Positions 45,541 through 55,340 of a stretch of 64,000 nt of DNA are shown one piece after another (the first letter of the stretch is position 1; every line of letters starts with the position of its first letter). The notes beneath the pieces were generated by a model, which was given only the letters and a program-made list of their open reading frames with translations, was not told the origin of the DNA and ran no database searches. The translations under genes were made by a program, and so were the position numbers. The DNA is from an uncultured Campylobacterales bacterium (GTDB lineage: Bacteria > Campylobacterota > Campylobacteria > Campylobacterales > Arcobacteraceae), in NCBI GenBank assembly GCA_947494995.1, contig CANLWY010000001.1:682001-746000 (forward strand), in the 5' to 3' direction.

Positions 45541-48500
45541 ATGAAAACAAAAGTATATTATAAAAATAGATTTAGAATAGTAAAAAAAGGTTGTATAGCC
45601 TTATGTATTACAGCCTTTGCCGGAACTACTTTACTTGCAGCACCAAGTGGAGGAGTTGTAGTAAATGGAAGTGGAACAATTTTACAAAATGCAAATACAA
45701 CAACTATCAATCAAAACTCCTCAAAACTAAGTATCAATTGGCAAAAGTTTAATATAGCAAAAAATGAAATAGTAAACTTTAATCAGCCAAATAAAAATGC
45801 AATAGCCTTAAATAGAGTAATAGGAAATGAGAAGTCAATTATAAATGGAGCTTTAAATGCAAATGGACAAGTATGGCTTCTAAATTCAAATGGAGTTTTA
45901 TTTGGAAAAGATGCTTCTATTAATACAGCAGGATTTTTAGCAACTACAAAAGCTTTAAGCGATGAAGATTTTAATAGTGGCAAGTATCATTTTAAAAATG
46001 AAAGCTCAAATAGTATTATAAATCAAGGAGAAATAACTGTATCTGATTCTTCCTATGTAGCACTTCTAGCAAAAGAAGTTAAAAATGAAGGGACAATAAA
46101 AGCTGTAAAAGGAAAGATACACCTAGTAGGAGCAAATGAGTTTGAAATAAATCTAAATGGAAACTCCCTAGTATCTCTAAGCGTAAAAAAAGGTGTAGTA
46201 GATGCTCTAGTAGAAAATAAAGGAGCTATTCTAAATAACGCAGGAGAGATATACCTAACAACAAATAGTGTAAATGAACTTTTAAAAGGTGTAGTAAACA
46301 ATGAAGGTGTATTAGAAGCAAACTCAATAGATGATGTACTAGGAAAGGTAGAACTGTTTGCCCATGGAGGAAAAGCTAAAGTAGATGGAACTATAAAAGC
46401 AAAAGATGGCTTTGTAGAAACTTCTGGTAAAGATATAGATATAAAAGTTAGTGCAAATATAGAAGCTAAAACTTGGTTGATAGATCCCACAACTATAGAT
46501 ATAAGTGATTCAACAGCTTATGAAACATCACTTAATAGTGGAACAGATATTCATATACAAACTCAAAGTGAAGGTAGCGAAGAAGGAAATATTTATATAA
46601 ATGATGAAATCACTTGGAATGCAGATTCAAAACTAACTTTAGATGCTCATAAGGATATTTATGTAAATAAAAAGATTACTTCAACTCATGATAATGGAAA
46701 AGTAGCTTTACATTATGGACAAGGAGCTGTAGCTTTAGACAATACCTCTGATTATCATATAAATGCCCCTATAAACTTAAAAGCTGGAGATAATTTTGAG
46801 ACTAAATTAGGAAGTGATGGAAGTGTAGAACAGTATAGGGTTATTACTGAATTAGGAGTAAAAGGTTCTACGACAGGAACAGACTTACAAGGAATGCAAG
46901 GGAATTTAAGTAGGAACTATGTTTTAGGAGCAAATATTGATGCAATAGGTACAGAAATTTGGAATGAAGGAAGAGGTTTTAGTTCTATAGGTGGATGGTG
47001 GAATGAATTCTCAAATACATTTGATGGTTTAGGGCATACAATTTCTAATCTTACTTCTCAATATGGATTATTTAATCGAGTTGAGAATTCAAAAATTCAA
47101 AATATTGGTTTACTTAATACTTATGTAGAGAATACAGCACATTCTATAGGTGGATTAGTTGGGTATTTAGATTATTCAACAATAAAGAATTCCTATTCAA
47201 TAGGAGATATTAAAGGCAATAGATTTGCTGGTGGATTAGTTGGGCATGTGACTTATTCATTAATAGAAAACTCTTATTCAAAAGGTACTGTTGAAGTTTC
47301 AAGTGATGTTGTTGGTGGATTAGTTGGTGCACTTTGGGAAGAAGGAGTAATAAAAAACTCTTATAGTACAGCAGATGTAAGAGGTAAGGCTACTATAGGT
47401 GGGCTATCAGGGTTTGTTTATAATAACTCAAAAGTAGAAAATTCATATGCAATAGGAAATCTTAGTGTAATACCTACAGAATATTCTTATAGTACTACTA
47501 ATAGAGGTTTAGTTGGAGGTTCCATTAATTCTTCCATTATTAATAGTTTTTGGAATACAGATATTGTAGAAGAGAGTTCTTATTACAATGAAAGTGGAGT
47601 AGGTTTAACAACTTCACAAATGAAAAATACAGCATCTTTTTTTAACTCTTCTTGGGATTTTGATACTATTTGGGGAAGAGATACAAATAATGTACTAAAT
47701 AATGGTTATCCAGTTTTAAAAGTATATCACCCTGATTTTAATTTTAAAACAGTTGTAGGAGCAAAACTAGATTCTCAATCAAAAATTTATGATGCTACAG
47801 ATAATATAGAAGCTACTTTCTCTAAAAACAATATAATAAGTCAGCTAAAATTTATAGGTATAAAAGATGCAGGAACTTATACTTTTTCTTCAAAAGCAAA
47901 TGATTATACTGCTACATTTAATGATGGCTATGATTTATCAAATACAGAGTTTGTTATTGATACATCAGCAGAATTATTTATAAGAAAAAAATATTTAGAC
48001 TTAAGTGATATAGTTGCCCAAGATAAAATCTATGATGGAACAAATGACGCAAATACAACAGCAACAATAGATGGACTAATAGGAGATGAAACAGTAAGTA
48101 TAGAATCAAGCTTTAGTGATAAGAATATTGGTACTAGTAAAATAGTAACAATAGATAATTTATTGGGAGAGGATGCCCATAACTATGCAGTAGAAGATTA
48201 TGTAACAAGAGCAAATATAACACCAAAAGAATTAAGCTTAAGTGATATTATTGCCCAAGATAAAATCTATGATGGAACAAATGACGCAAATACAACAGCA
48301 ACAATAGATGGACTAATAGGAGATGAAACAGTAAGTATAGTATCAGTTTTTAGCGATAGAAATGTAGGAAGTAATAAAAGAGTATTTGTAGAAGGCTTAG
48401 AAGGAAGTGATGCCCATAACTATGCAGTAGCAGATTATGTAACTAATGCAAACATAACTCCTAAAGAGCTAAGCTTAAGTGATATTATTGCCCAAGATAA

Positions 48501-50142
48501 GATCTATGATGGAACAGTAAATGCTAATATAATATCATCAACATTAAATGGAGTAGAAAAAAAAGAAGATGTAAGCTTTATAAATAGCTCAGTGTTTAGT
48601 AATAAAAAAGCAGGTTATGATAAACAAGTAATACTAAATACTACTTTAGAAGGAAGTGATGCAAGTAATTATGTAATAAATACACACTTTACAAATGCAA
48701 ATATAAGAAAAAAATATTTAGACTTAAGTGATATTATTGCCCAAGATAAAATCTATGATGGAACAAATGACGCAAATACAACAGCAACAATAGATGGACT
48801 AATAGGAGATGAAACAGTAAGTATAGAATCAAGCTTTAGTGATAAGAATGTTGGTACTAGTAAAATAGTAACAATAGATAATTTATTGGGAGAGGATGCC
48901 CATAACTATGCAGTAGAAGATTATGTAACAAGAGCAAATATAACTCCAAAAGAATTAAGCTTAAGTGATATTATTGCCCAAGATAAAGTCTATGATGGAA
49001 CAGTTAATACAAATATAATATCATCAACATTAAATGGAGTAGAGAAAAAAGATGATGTAAGCTTTATAAATAACTCAGTGTTTAGTAATAAAAATGCAGG
49101 CTATGATAAACAAGTAATAGTAAATACTACTTTAGATGGAAGTGATGCAAATAATTATGTAATAAATACACACTTTACAAATGCAAATATAAGAAAAAAA
49201 TATTTAGACTTAAGTGATATTATTGCCCAAGATAAAATCTATGATGGGACAGCTGATGCAAATGTAACAGCAACACTAGATGGAGTAGTAAAAAAGGATG
49301 ATGTAAGTTTTATAAATAGCTCAGTATTTAGTGATAAAAATGCAGGCTTTGATAAACAAGTAATAGTAAATACTACTTTAGATGGAGCTGATGCAAATAA
49401 CTATGTTATAAATACACATTTTACAAATGCAAATATAACTCCAAAAGAATTAAGTTTAAGTGATATTATTGCTCAAGATAAGATCTATGATGGAACAGTT
49501 AATACAAATATAATATCATCAACATTAAATGGAGTAGAGAAAAAAGATGATGTAAGTTTTATAAATAACTCAGTGTTTAGTAATAAAAATGCAGGTTATG
49601 ATAAACAAGTAATAGTAAATACTACTTTAGAAGGAAGTGATGCAAGTAATTATGTAATAAATACACACTTTACATATGCAGATATAAGCCCTAAAGAAGT
49701 AGAGGTAAACCTAAGTTCAAAAGTTGTAGGAAGAGCAAATAATAGTATATATAAACTAAATAATATTTTTACTTCAGAAGAGCTATTTAGAGAAAATAGT
49801 GATTTATTAACTTACAAAGAAGATTATATTTTTACACATAATTCAGAGTATTTAAAAGATGGAAAGTTAATAGAAGGTTTTATAAAACCAGATGTTTACA
49901 ATAATATTGGAGTATACCTTTCTCCTAATTTTATTTTTAAAGATTATAGTCTTGGAAGTGTAACCATTCTTCCGTATCGTTCAGAACAGGAAAAAACACT
50001 TACTTCAACTATTTTAAAAAGACCAATTGTGTTACCACAAAGATTGAGTTTTAATCAGGTTTTACCAAAACTAGAACTTGGAGTAAATACTTTTAGTTTA
50101 CCTCAAGAGAATAATTTAAATAATAATGAAGAATATAAATAA
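45541..50142 (+). CDS. TpsA: large two-partner-secretion exoprotein with YDG repeats
   Basis: A 1,533-residue secreted, probably adhesive protein. After a long signal peptide (about 1-33) comes the filamentous-haemagglutinin TPS domain (about 34-270), including ALNRVIGNEKS and LLNSNGVLFGKDA, which guides export through TpsB. Residues about 538-640 hold GLUG-type repeats (GGLVG). Residues about 819-1384 hold seven tandem YDG repeats of about 80 residues in two alternating sequence types, with a diverged one before them. The C-terminus is short and has no sortase or autotransporter part. It is 9 bases upstream of the TpsB gene and next to a two-component pair. The N-terminal TPS assignment is firm; the ligand is unknown. 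Confidence 0.93.
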   Translation: MKTKVYYKNRFRIVKKGCIALCITAFAGTTLLAAPSGGVVVNGSGTILQNANTTTINQNSSKLSINWQKFNIAKNEIVNFNQPNKNAIALNRVIGNEKSIINGALNANGQVWLLNSNGVLFGKDASINTAGFLATTKALSDEDFNSGKYHFKNESSNSIINQGEITVSDSSYVALLAKEVKNEGTIKAVKGKIHLVGANEFEINLNGNSLVSLSVKKGVVDALVENKGAILNNAGEIYLTTNSVNELLKGVVNNEGVLEANSIDDVLGKVELFAHGGKAKVDGTIKAKDGFVETSGKDIDIKVSANIEAKTWLIDPTTIDISDSTAYETSLNSGTDIHIQTQSEGSEEGNIYINDEITWNADSKLTLDAHKDIYVNKKITSTHDNGKVALHYGQGAVALDNTSDYHINAPINLKAGDNFETKLGSDGSVEQYRVITELGVKGSTTGTDLQGMQGNLSRNYVLGANIDAIGTEIWNEGRGFSSIGGWWNEFSNTFDGLGHTISNLTSQYGLFNRVENSKIQNIGLLNTYVENTAHSIGGLVGYLDYSTIKNSYSIGDIKGNRFAGGLVGHVTYSLIENSYSKGTVEVSSDVVGGLVGALWEEGVIKNSYSTADVRGKATIGGLSGFVYNNSKVENSYAIGNLSVIPTEYSYSTTNRGLVGGSINSSIINSFWNTDIVEESSYYNESGVGLTTSQMKNTASFFNSSWDFDTIWGRDTNNVLNNGYPVLKVYHPDFNFKTVVGAKLDSQSKIYDATDNIEATFSKNNIISQLKFIGIKDAGTYTFSSKANDYTATFNDGYDLSNTEFVIDTSAELFIRKKYLDLSDIVAQDKIYDGTNDANTTATIDGLIGDETVSIESSFSDKNIGTSKIVTIDNLLGEDAHNYAVEDYVTRANITPKELSLSDIIAQDKIYDGTNDANTTATIDGLIGDETVSIVSVFSDRNVGSNKRVFVEGLEGSDAHNYAVADYVTNANITPKELSLSDIIAQDKIYDGTVNANIISSTLNGVEKKEDVSFINSSVFSNKKAGYDKQVILNTTLEGSDASNYVINTHFTNANIRKKYLDLSDIIAQDKIYDGTNDANTTATIDGLIGDETVSIESSFSDKNVGTSKIVTIDNLLGEDAHNYAVEDYVTRANITPKELSLSDIIAQDKVYDGTVNTNIISSTLNGVEKKDDVSFINNSVFSNKNAGYDKQVIVNTTLDGSDANNYVINTHFTNANIRKKYLDLSDIIAQDKIYDGTADANVTATLDGVVKKDDVSFINSSVFSDKNAGFDKQVIVNTTLDGADANNYVINTHFTNANITPKELSLSDIIAQDKIYDGTVNTNIISSTLNGVEKKDDVSFINNSVFSNKNAGYDKQVIVNTTLEGSDASNYVINTHFTYADISPKEVEVNLSSKVVGRANNSIYKLNNIFTSEELFRENSDLLTYKEDYIFTHNSEYLKDGKLIEGFIKPDVYNNIGVYLSPNFIFKDYSLGSVTILPYRSEQEKTLTSTILKRPIVLPQRLSFNQVLPKLELGVNTFSLPQENNLNNNEEYK
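47995..49688 (+). repeat. Seven-copy YDG-domain repeat array inside tpsA
   Basis: Seven tandem units of about 240 bases each start with the codons for L(D/S)LSDI(I/V)AQDK(I/V)YDGT. Two sequence classes alternate: NDANTTATIDG (units 1, 2, 4) and VNxNIISSTLNG (units 3, 5, 7), with unit 6 a hybrid. Long stretches are identical at base level, so copy number may vary by recombination. Confidence 0.9.
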
Positions 50143-50151
50143 GGACAAAAG

Positions 50152-51834
50152 TTGAAAAAGTTAATAAATATATCACTAGTTTTATGTACAAGTCTAAGTG
50201 TTTTAAATGGAGCCCAGCCAAATATTTCAGATGCACTAAAAGAGCTTGAACTTCCAAGGGAAATAAAAAAACTAGAAAATAAACCTTTAGTAGAAGTGCA
50301 AGGGGTAGAAAAATATAAACCTATGCTAAAAGATGATAAGTCTGGACGAAAAGTTTTAATTAAAGATTTTAAAATCACAAATAATAGTGAAATATCTTCT
50401 AAAAAGCTTCTATCATTAATTGAAGACTCAAAAGATAAGCGTTTAAATTTTTCACAAATGCAAAATCTTGCATTTAAGATTAGTAAGTACTATCAAGATC
50501 AAGGTTTCTTTGTTGCAAGAGCATATATTCCTGTACAAAATATGAAAGATAATGTATTGGAGATATCTGTTATTGAAGGCTTATATGGCGAGTTTAAACT
50601 TATAAATAATAGTAAGATAAAAGATAAAAACCTAAAAGAAATCATAAAAGTAAAAAAAGATGAGATAATTCACAATGACTCTTTTGAAAGAAGGCTATTA
50701 CTTCTAAATGAACTTCATGGAGTAGTCGTCTCAAATGCAAAGGTTCAAGCTGGAAAAGATGTAGGCACAAGTGATTTTGTTTTAACAATAGAAGATACAA
50801 AAGCATATGATGGATACATAGTTACGGATAATTATGGAAGTAGATACACAGGGAAAAATAGATTATTAGCAGGAGTAAATTTTAACAATCCTTTTAAAAT
50901 AGGAGATAAACTATCTTTATCAGCTTTATTAAGTAATAAAGAGGATTTAAAAAGTGGTTCACTTAGCTACTCTTTTCCTCTTTTAGGCACTGGTTTAAAT
51001 TCAGAAATATCTTTTTCAAAAACTTATTACAATCTTGAAGAAGAGTATAAAGATTTAGATTCAAGAGGGACATCCAATGAATTATCTTTAAAGCTTTCAT
51101 ATCATTATATTAAAAAAAGAGATGAGAGTTTAGAAGTTTATACACAGTTTAGTTTTAAGAAATTGAAAGATGAAGTTTTAAGTAAAGATTATGAGAGTAA
51201 TAAAAGAGCCTATGTCTCAAGTGTAGGTTTTAATTATGAAAAAACAAATTTAAATTTCTTAGATGTTAATCATAGTCTAAATATCTCTTCTTATATAAAT
51301 TATGGATATTTACGATTTGAAGATGAAGAGTTAAGACAACTTGATAGAGAAGGGGCAGATACCCAAGGAAGCTTTTCAAAACTTTATTCTGAATTATCAT
51401 TAACATCATATATAAATGAAAACTTTTTTATAGAGAGTTTATTTAAATATCAGCATGCTTTAGGAAATAAAAATCTTGATGGAAGTGAAGATTTCTCTTT
51501 GGGTGGAGCTTATGGTGTAAAAGTATATCCTTCTTCTGAACATAGTGCAGAAAATGGATACCTATTTTTAATAGAAGCAAAATATCACTTACCAAGTATA
51601 GAAAACTATTCTCATACTTTAGGGGTTTTCTATGATAGAGGTAGAGCATATATGCAAAATCCACTAGCTAGTTTTGAAAGTAGAACTTTACAAGATGTAG
51701 GTTTGGGTTATTACGCAAATTATAAAGATTTTTTTACAAAGGCACAAATTGCTTGGAGAGTTGATAATGAAGAGTTAACAAGTGAACCAAGTCAAAATAG
51801 TAAGTTTTTATTTATGCTTGGTTGGAGATTTTGA
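50152..51834 (+). CDS. TpsB: outer-membrane transporter of the ShlB/FhaC/HecB family
   Basis: A 560-residue outer-membrane protein that exports the adjacent TpsA. A signal peptide (about 1-21) is followed by two POTRA domains (about 65-145 and 146-220, containing VIEGLYGEFKL) and a 16-strand barrel. The barrel has the family patterns TDNYGSRYTGKNRLLAGVNFNN near residue 224 and GGAYGVKVYPSSE near 450, and ends in Trp-Arg-Phe, a normal outer-membrane C-terminus. The start is TTG with AAGGAC 5 bases upstream. The two genes form a complete two-partner system. Confidence 0.93.
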   Translation: MKKLINISLVLCTSLSVLNGAQPNISDALKELELPREIKKLENKPLVEVQGVEKYKPMLKDDKSGRKVLIKDFKITNNSEISSKKLLSLIEDSKDKRLNFSQMQNLAFKISKYYQDQGFFVARAYIPVQNMKDNVLEISVIEGLYGEFKLINNSKIKDKNLKEIIKVKKDEIIHNDSFERRLLLLNELHGVVVSNAKVQAGKDVGTSDFVLTIEDTKAYDGYIVTDNYGSRYTGKNRLLAGVNFNNPFKIGDKLSLSALLSNKEDLKSGSLSYSFPLLGTGLNSEISFSKTYYNLEEEYKDLDSRGTSNELSLKLSYHYIKKRDESLEVYTQFSFKKLKDEVLSKDYESNKRAYVSSVGFNYEKTNLNFLDVNHSLNISSYINYGYLRFEDEELRQLDREGADTQGSFSKLYSELSLTSYINENFFIESLFKYQHALGNKNLDGSEDFSLGGAYGVKVYPSSEHSAENGYLFLIEAKYHLPSIENYSHTLGVFYDRGRAYMQNPLASFESRTLQDVGLGYYANYKDFFTKAQIAWRVDNEELTSEPSQNSKFLFMLGWRF

Positions 51835-51846
51835 ATCACTTAAGAG

Positions 51847-51874
51847 CTAACATATAGATTTCTCTATATGTTAG
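51847..51874. terminator. Bidirectional terminator between tpsB and hisA
   Basis: A perfect 12-bp stem CTAACATATAGA / TCTATATGTTAG with loop TTTC, 12 bases after tpsB and 6 bases from the end of convergent hisA. Confidence 0.75.
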
Positions 51875-51880
51875 TTTGCT

Positions 51881-52588
51881 TTATAATACTTTAAATCCTT
51901 CTTCTAAATCTAAAGTACCTTCATAAAAAGCTTTTCCAACAATAACACCAGCTATGTTACCATTTTCTTTACAGTTAGTTATATCGTTAATATCTTTTAC
52001 TCCACCTGAAGCAATAGTATCAACTCCTGAGGCAAGTGCAATTGATTCTGTGAATTCTACATTTACACCACAAAGCATACCATCTTTTGAAATATCAGTA
52101 CAAATAATAGCTTCTACACCAGCATTTGCAAACTCTTTAGCTAAATCAGTTGCTTTCATAGATGAAACTTCTGCCCATCCTTCAACTGCAACCATTCCAT
52201 TCATCGCATCAATTCCAACAGCAATTGGATATTTAGAAGCCATATCTTTTACAAATTGAGGATCTTTTACAGCAATAGAACCTAAGATAAGTCTATCAAC
52301 TCCAAGTTCTACATACATTTTGATAGTCTCTTCATCCCTAATTCCACCACCAAGCTCTATTTTTAAGTTACAGTTTTCTCTGATCTTTTTAATTTGTTCT
52401 AGATTTGCTGGTTCTCCTGCAAATGCTCCATTTAAATCTACAATATGAAGCCACTTACTTCCAAGCTCTTCAAATCTTTTGGCAACTTGCCAAGGTTCAT
52501 CTGAATAGATTTTTGCACTATCCATAAGTCCTTTGCTTAATCTTACAGCTTTCCCATCTTTTAAATCAATAGCTGGTAATATATCCAT
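51881..52588 (-). CDS. hisA: ProFAR isomerase
   Basis: A 235-residue TIM-barrel enzyme (phosphoribosylformimino-AICAR-phosphate isomerase) of histidine synthesis. The two catalytic Asp are in [13 protein letters not shown] (Asp8) and CTDISKDG near residue 130, and the phosphate sites are LGGGIRDEE and ASGGV. It is full length. hisH lies 1.2 kb upstream on the same strand with an orphan kinase gene on the opposite strand between them. Confidence 0.95.
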   Translation of the reverse strand: MDILPAIDLKDGKAVRLSKGLMDSAKIYSDEPWQVAKRFEELGSKWLHIVDLNGAFAGEPANLEQIKKIRENCNLKIELGGGIRDEETIKMYVELGVDRLILGSIAVKDPQFVKDMASKYPIAVGIDAMNGMVAVEGWAEVSSMKATDLAKEFANAGVEAIICTDISKDGMLCGVNVEFTESIALASGVDTIASGGVKDINDITNCKENGNIAGVIVGKAFYEGTLDLEEGFKVL

Positions 52589-52759
52589 TTTTTACTCTCT
52601 CTTATATTTGATTATGAAAGTATAGTAATATTTTTTAGTGTCTTTGATAAAACGAAAAAAAAACGAAAAAATAACTAAAAAGTAGCTAGTAAATGACATT
52701 GATTTTATAATTTTTTGGTAAAATAAATATTAATAGATATGGTTTAAAAAGGATATGCA

Positions 52760-53758
52760 TTGATAAATAAGACAAATGCTATTAGAGAATTCATAATACT
52801 GATAATAATTACTATTTTTGCATGGTTGGTTTTGGCTGAATTTGATGCTTTTGAGGAGATGATTGAATATTTAGAATCTCATGAAGAGTATGAATTAGAT
52901 GAACTTGTTTTATTATTAATAGTATTTGGTGTTTTTTCTATTTTTTACTCTTTAAGAAGAGTAAATGAAGCTAGTAAGATAAATCAACATCTAAAAGAAT
53001 TGAATGAAAATTTAGAAAAAAAAGTTGAATTTGCAGTAAAAGAGCAAAGAGAGCAAGAGTATATCTTAATTCAACAATCAAAACATATAGCAATGGGTGA
53101 GATGATAAGTAATATTGCCCACCAATGGAGACAACCCTTAAATGCATTAGGTTTAGTTTTACAGAATTTAAAGTTTTCATATGAAATGGATGAATTAGAT
53201 GATGAGTTTATGGATAATTCTTTAAAGAAATCAAACATGCTAATAGGAACTATGTCAAAGACAATAGATGATTTTAGAAATTTTTTTAAACCAAATAAAA
53301 TAAAAGAAGAGTTTTCTTTAAATGATACAATTAGTCAATCAAGCGCTTTAATTGGCTCATCTTTTGGGCATCACGATATTACTCTTAAAAAAGAATTGCC
53401 TAAAGATATAAACTTATTTGGTTATCCAAATGAGTTATCTCAAGCTTTAGTTAATATTTTAAATAATGCAAAAGATGAACTTCTAAAACATACTGATAAA
53501 GAGAGAGTTGTTAGTATTTCTACTCATATTGATAAATTAAAATGTGTAATTGAGATTTTTAATAATGGAGATAAGATTAAAGAAGATGTCATAGGAAAAA
53601 TATTTGATCCTTATTTTACTACAAAAGATGATGAAAAAGGTACAGGTATAGGTTTATATATGACAAAAACAATTATTGAAAAAAATATGAGTGGACAGTT
53701 GACAGTTAAAAATGTAGATGATGGGGTTGTTTTTATAATTAGTTTACCAATTAATTAA
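52760..53758 (+). CDS. Orphan membrane sensor histidine kinase
   Basis: A 332-residue kinase with two N-terminal membrane helices (about 10-28 and 48-66) around a short acidic loop, a coiled-coil linker, and a HisKA-like domain with His121 in NIAHQWRQPLNAL. The HATPase_c has N-box NILNNAKDEL, G1 IFNNGDKI and GTGIGLYM. The HQWRQPLN phospho-His box is a form very common in Campylobacterota kinases. The start is TTG with AAAAGGAT upstream. No response regulator adjoins it, and it is wedged between hisH and hisA on the opposite strand. Confidence 0.88.
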   Translation: MINKTNAIREFIILIIITIFAWLVLAEFDAFEEMIEYLESHEEYELDELVLLLIVFGVFSIFYSLRRVNEASKINQHLKELNENLEKKVEFAVKEQREQEYILIQQSKHIAMGEMISNIAHQWRQPLNALGLVLQNLKFSYEMDELDDEFMDNSLKKSNMLIGTMSKTIDDFRNFFKPNKIKEEFSLNDTISQSSALIGSSFGHHDITLKKELPKDINLFGYPNELSQALVNILNNAKDELLKHTDKERVVSISTHIDKLKCVIEIFNNGDKIKEDVIGKIFDPYFTTKDDEKGTGIGLYMTKTIIEKNMSGQLTVKNVDDGVVFIISLPIN

Positions 53759-53765
53759 ATCAATC

Positions 53766-53794
53766 AAGTAAGCTAATTTTTAATTAGCTTACTT
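53766..53794. terminator. Bidirectional terminator between the orphan kinase and hisH
   Basis: A perfect 13-bp stem AAGTAAGCTAATT / AATTAGCTTACTT with a 3-base loop. It overlaps the hisH stop codon and is flanked by short T/A tracts both ways. Confidence 0.75.
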
Positions 53795-54400
53795 AATATT
53801 CATAAAGTTTTTAAGTATTTTTAATCCATTGTCATGGGATTTCTCAGGGTGAGGCTGAAATCCATAAATATTATCTTTGTGAACTGCACTTACAAAATCA
53901 TACCCATATTCCGTTTTACCAATAACATTTTTCTCATCTGTAACAGCATGATATGAGTGCACAAAATAAAGATAAGGATTTTCTAATCCTTCAAATAAAG
54001 TGTGTTCATCTTTTGTTTTAATTACATTCCATCCCATGTGTGGGATTTTTGTATCTTCATGCATTTTTGATTTATCAAATAGTACAACTTTTCCATCAAT
54101 TAATCCTAATCCTTCATGTTTTCCAAACTCTTCAGAACTTTCAAATAAAAGTTGCATTCCAAGGCAAATACCTATCATAGGTTTCCCACTTTTTGCAAAT
54201 TCGTAGATTGCTTCTTTCATTCCTGTTTCATTTAAGTGTTTCATTGCATCACCAAATGCACCAACACCAGGTAAAATAACTCTATCAAAGTTTTTTAAAT
54301 CTTCTGGATTTTTTACAATGGAAGCTTTAGTATCTAGTAGATGGCAAGCATTGTAAACTGAAGCTAGATTTCCCATATTGTAATCGATAATTCCAATCAC
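53789..54400 (-). CDS. hisH: Imidazole glycerol phosphate synthase glutaminase subunit
   Basis: A 203-residue class I glutamine amidotransferase supplying ammonia to HisF. The nucleophile Cys is in GICLGMQLLFE near residue 79, the oxyanion strand is LPGVGAFGDAM near 47, and the His/Glu of the triad are in FQPHPEKSH near 184. It is full length. The partner hisF is not in the window. Confidence 0.95.
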   Translation of the reverse strand: MIGIIDYNMGNLASVYNACHLLDTKASIVKNPEDLKNFDRVILPGVGAFGDAMKHLNETGMKEAIYEFAKSGKPMIGICLGMQLLFESSEEFGKHEGLGLIDGKVVLFDKSKMHEDTKIPHMGWNVIKTKDEHTLFEGLENPYLYFVHSYHAVTDEKNVIGKTEYGYDFVSAVHKDNIYGFQPHPEKSHDNGLKILKNFMNIK

Positions 54401-54578
54401 ATAGTATCCTTTATATTCTTTAGAAAGTTTGCATTATACAAAAGTTTACCCTGATATTGGGTTAAGAAATTAATTGTTTCTATTCTATTGATTTTTTATG
54501 AAAAAACTACTAAGTTTTATTTTATAAGGTGTGTTATATCCTTTCATCTTTAATATTTTAAATAAAGGAAGGTTAGAA

Positions 54579-55091
54579 ATGTCTAATCTAAAATCTATAT
54601 ATATATTATCATTGATTATGATTTTTTTTGTGGGATGTAGTAAATATAGTACAAATACATCAACAGCAGTTGCAAAAGAGCCTACAAGTACTGAAAAGAG
54701 TGTTTTTGATAAATCAAAAGTAAAAAAAGAAAAAGTAGTTAAGAAAAAAAAGAAAAAAATCATAAAGAAAAAATCTTCTACTTATAAATATTGTAGCAAA
54801 CATATAAAGGCGATGTCTCATGCTTTAAACTATGTTAAAGAGGAGTTTGAAAAAGGTTATTTTTTACAAAAAGATATGGTAGGAGCAAAGGCACAACTCT
54901 ATTTAATTGAAAATAAATCTCCTTCAATTTTTGCAAAAAATATAAATGCTGCACAAGATTCATATTTAAAACAATATGATTTAGCCAAGAAATTCAAGTG
55001 TAATACAAAAAACCTCAAGTATTCACCTATTGAAAAAATTAAAATAGAAATTGAGAAGTTAGAAAAAAAGGCTACAAATGAGTCTAAATAA
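54579..55091 (+). CDS. Putative lipoprotein of unknown function
   Basis: 170 residues from ATG 54579, which has AAGGAAGG 9 bases upstream; an earlier in-frame ATG at 54531 would put 16 residues ahead of the signal and has no ribosome site. Residues about 5-21 are a lipoprotein signal with lipobox FVGC. A very Lys-rich stretch follows (about 48-66), then a helical domain with two Cys (YKYCSKH and KKFKCNTK) that could form a disulphide. I do not recognise a family. It overlaps the next small gene by 14 bases. Confidence 0.7.
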   Translation: MSNLKSIYILSLIMIFFVGCSKYSTNTSTAVAKEPTSTEKSVFDKSKVKKEKVVKKKKKKIIKKKSSTYKYCSKHIKAMSHALNYVKEEFEKGYFLQKDMVGAKAQLYLIENKSPSIFAKNINAAQDSYLKQYDLAKKFKCNTKNLKYSPIEKIKIEIEKLEKKATNESK

Positions 55092-55332
55092 AACTTTATC
55101 AATAATATTATTTTTTACAGTTTCTATGTCATTTGCAGAGGTAAAAAAAGTAGATGTGCTGTTTGAAAAAATTGACCAATCTTCTAATCCTCAAGAAAAA
55201 AAAGAATTAATTGAAAAGTTAAAAAAGAAGCTTGCAAAAGAGAATAAAAAAGCACAAGAAGAAGCTGATGCAATAATAAAAGCAAAAGAGAAAATGCCTC
55301 AAAGACTATATAAAGATGTATTGGTCAAATAA
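55078..55332 (+). CDS. Small exported helical protein
   Basis: An 84-residue protein with a signal peptide (about 1-20, ending SFA) and a mature part of about 64 residues that is Lys/Glu-rich and helical (DVLFEKIDQSSNPQEKKELI). It overlaps the lipoprotein gene and is 8 bases before a response regulator, so all belong to one operon. It resembles in size and pattern the exported protein encoded at 57090-57335. Small periplasmic proteins next to a sensor kinase are often its accessory regulators, as with CpxP; this role is a guess. Confidence 0.7.
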   Translation: MSLNKTLSIILFFTVSMSFAEVKKVDVLFEKIDQSSNPQEKKELIEKLKKKLAKENKKAQEEADAIIKAKEKMPQRLYKDVLVK

Positions 55333-55340
55333 GTTTTATC

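Noticed and set aside
46053-46490. A 145-codon minus-strand frame inside tpsA
   Set aside because: It is a shadow of the TPS domain coding strand; composition follows the complement of tpsA codons.
47995-49688. A CRISPR array or other noncoding direct repeats
   Set aside because: Units are about 240 bases, lie in one open frame, and encode YDG domains; no spacers are present.
54531-54578. A longer start for the lipoprotein gene
   Set aside because: The extra 16 residues precede a normal lipoprotein signal, and only ATG 54579 has a ribosome site.
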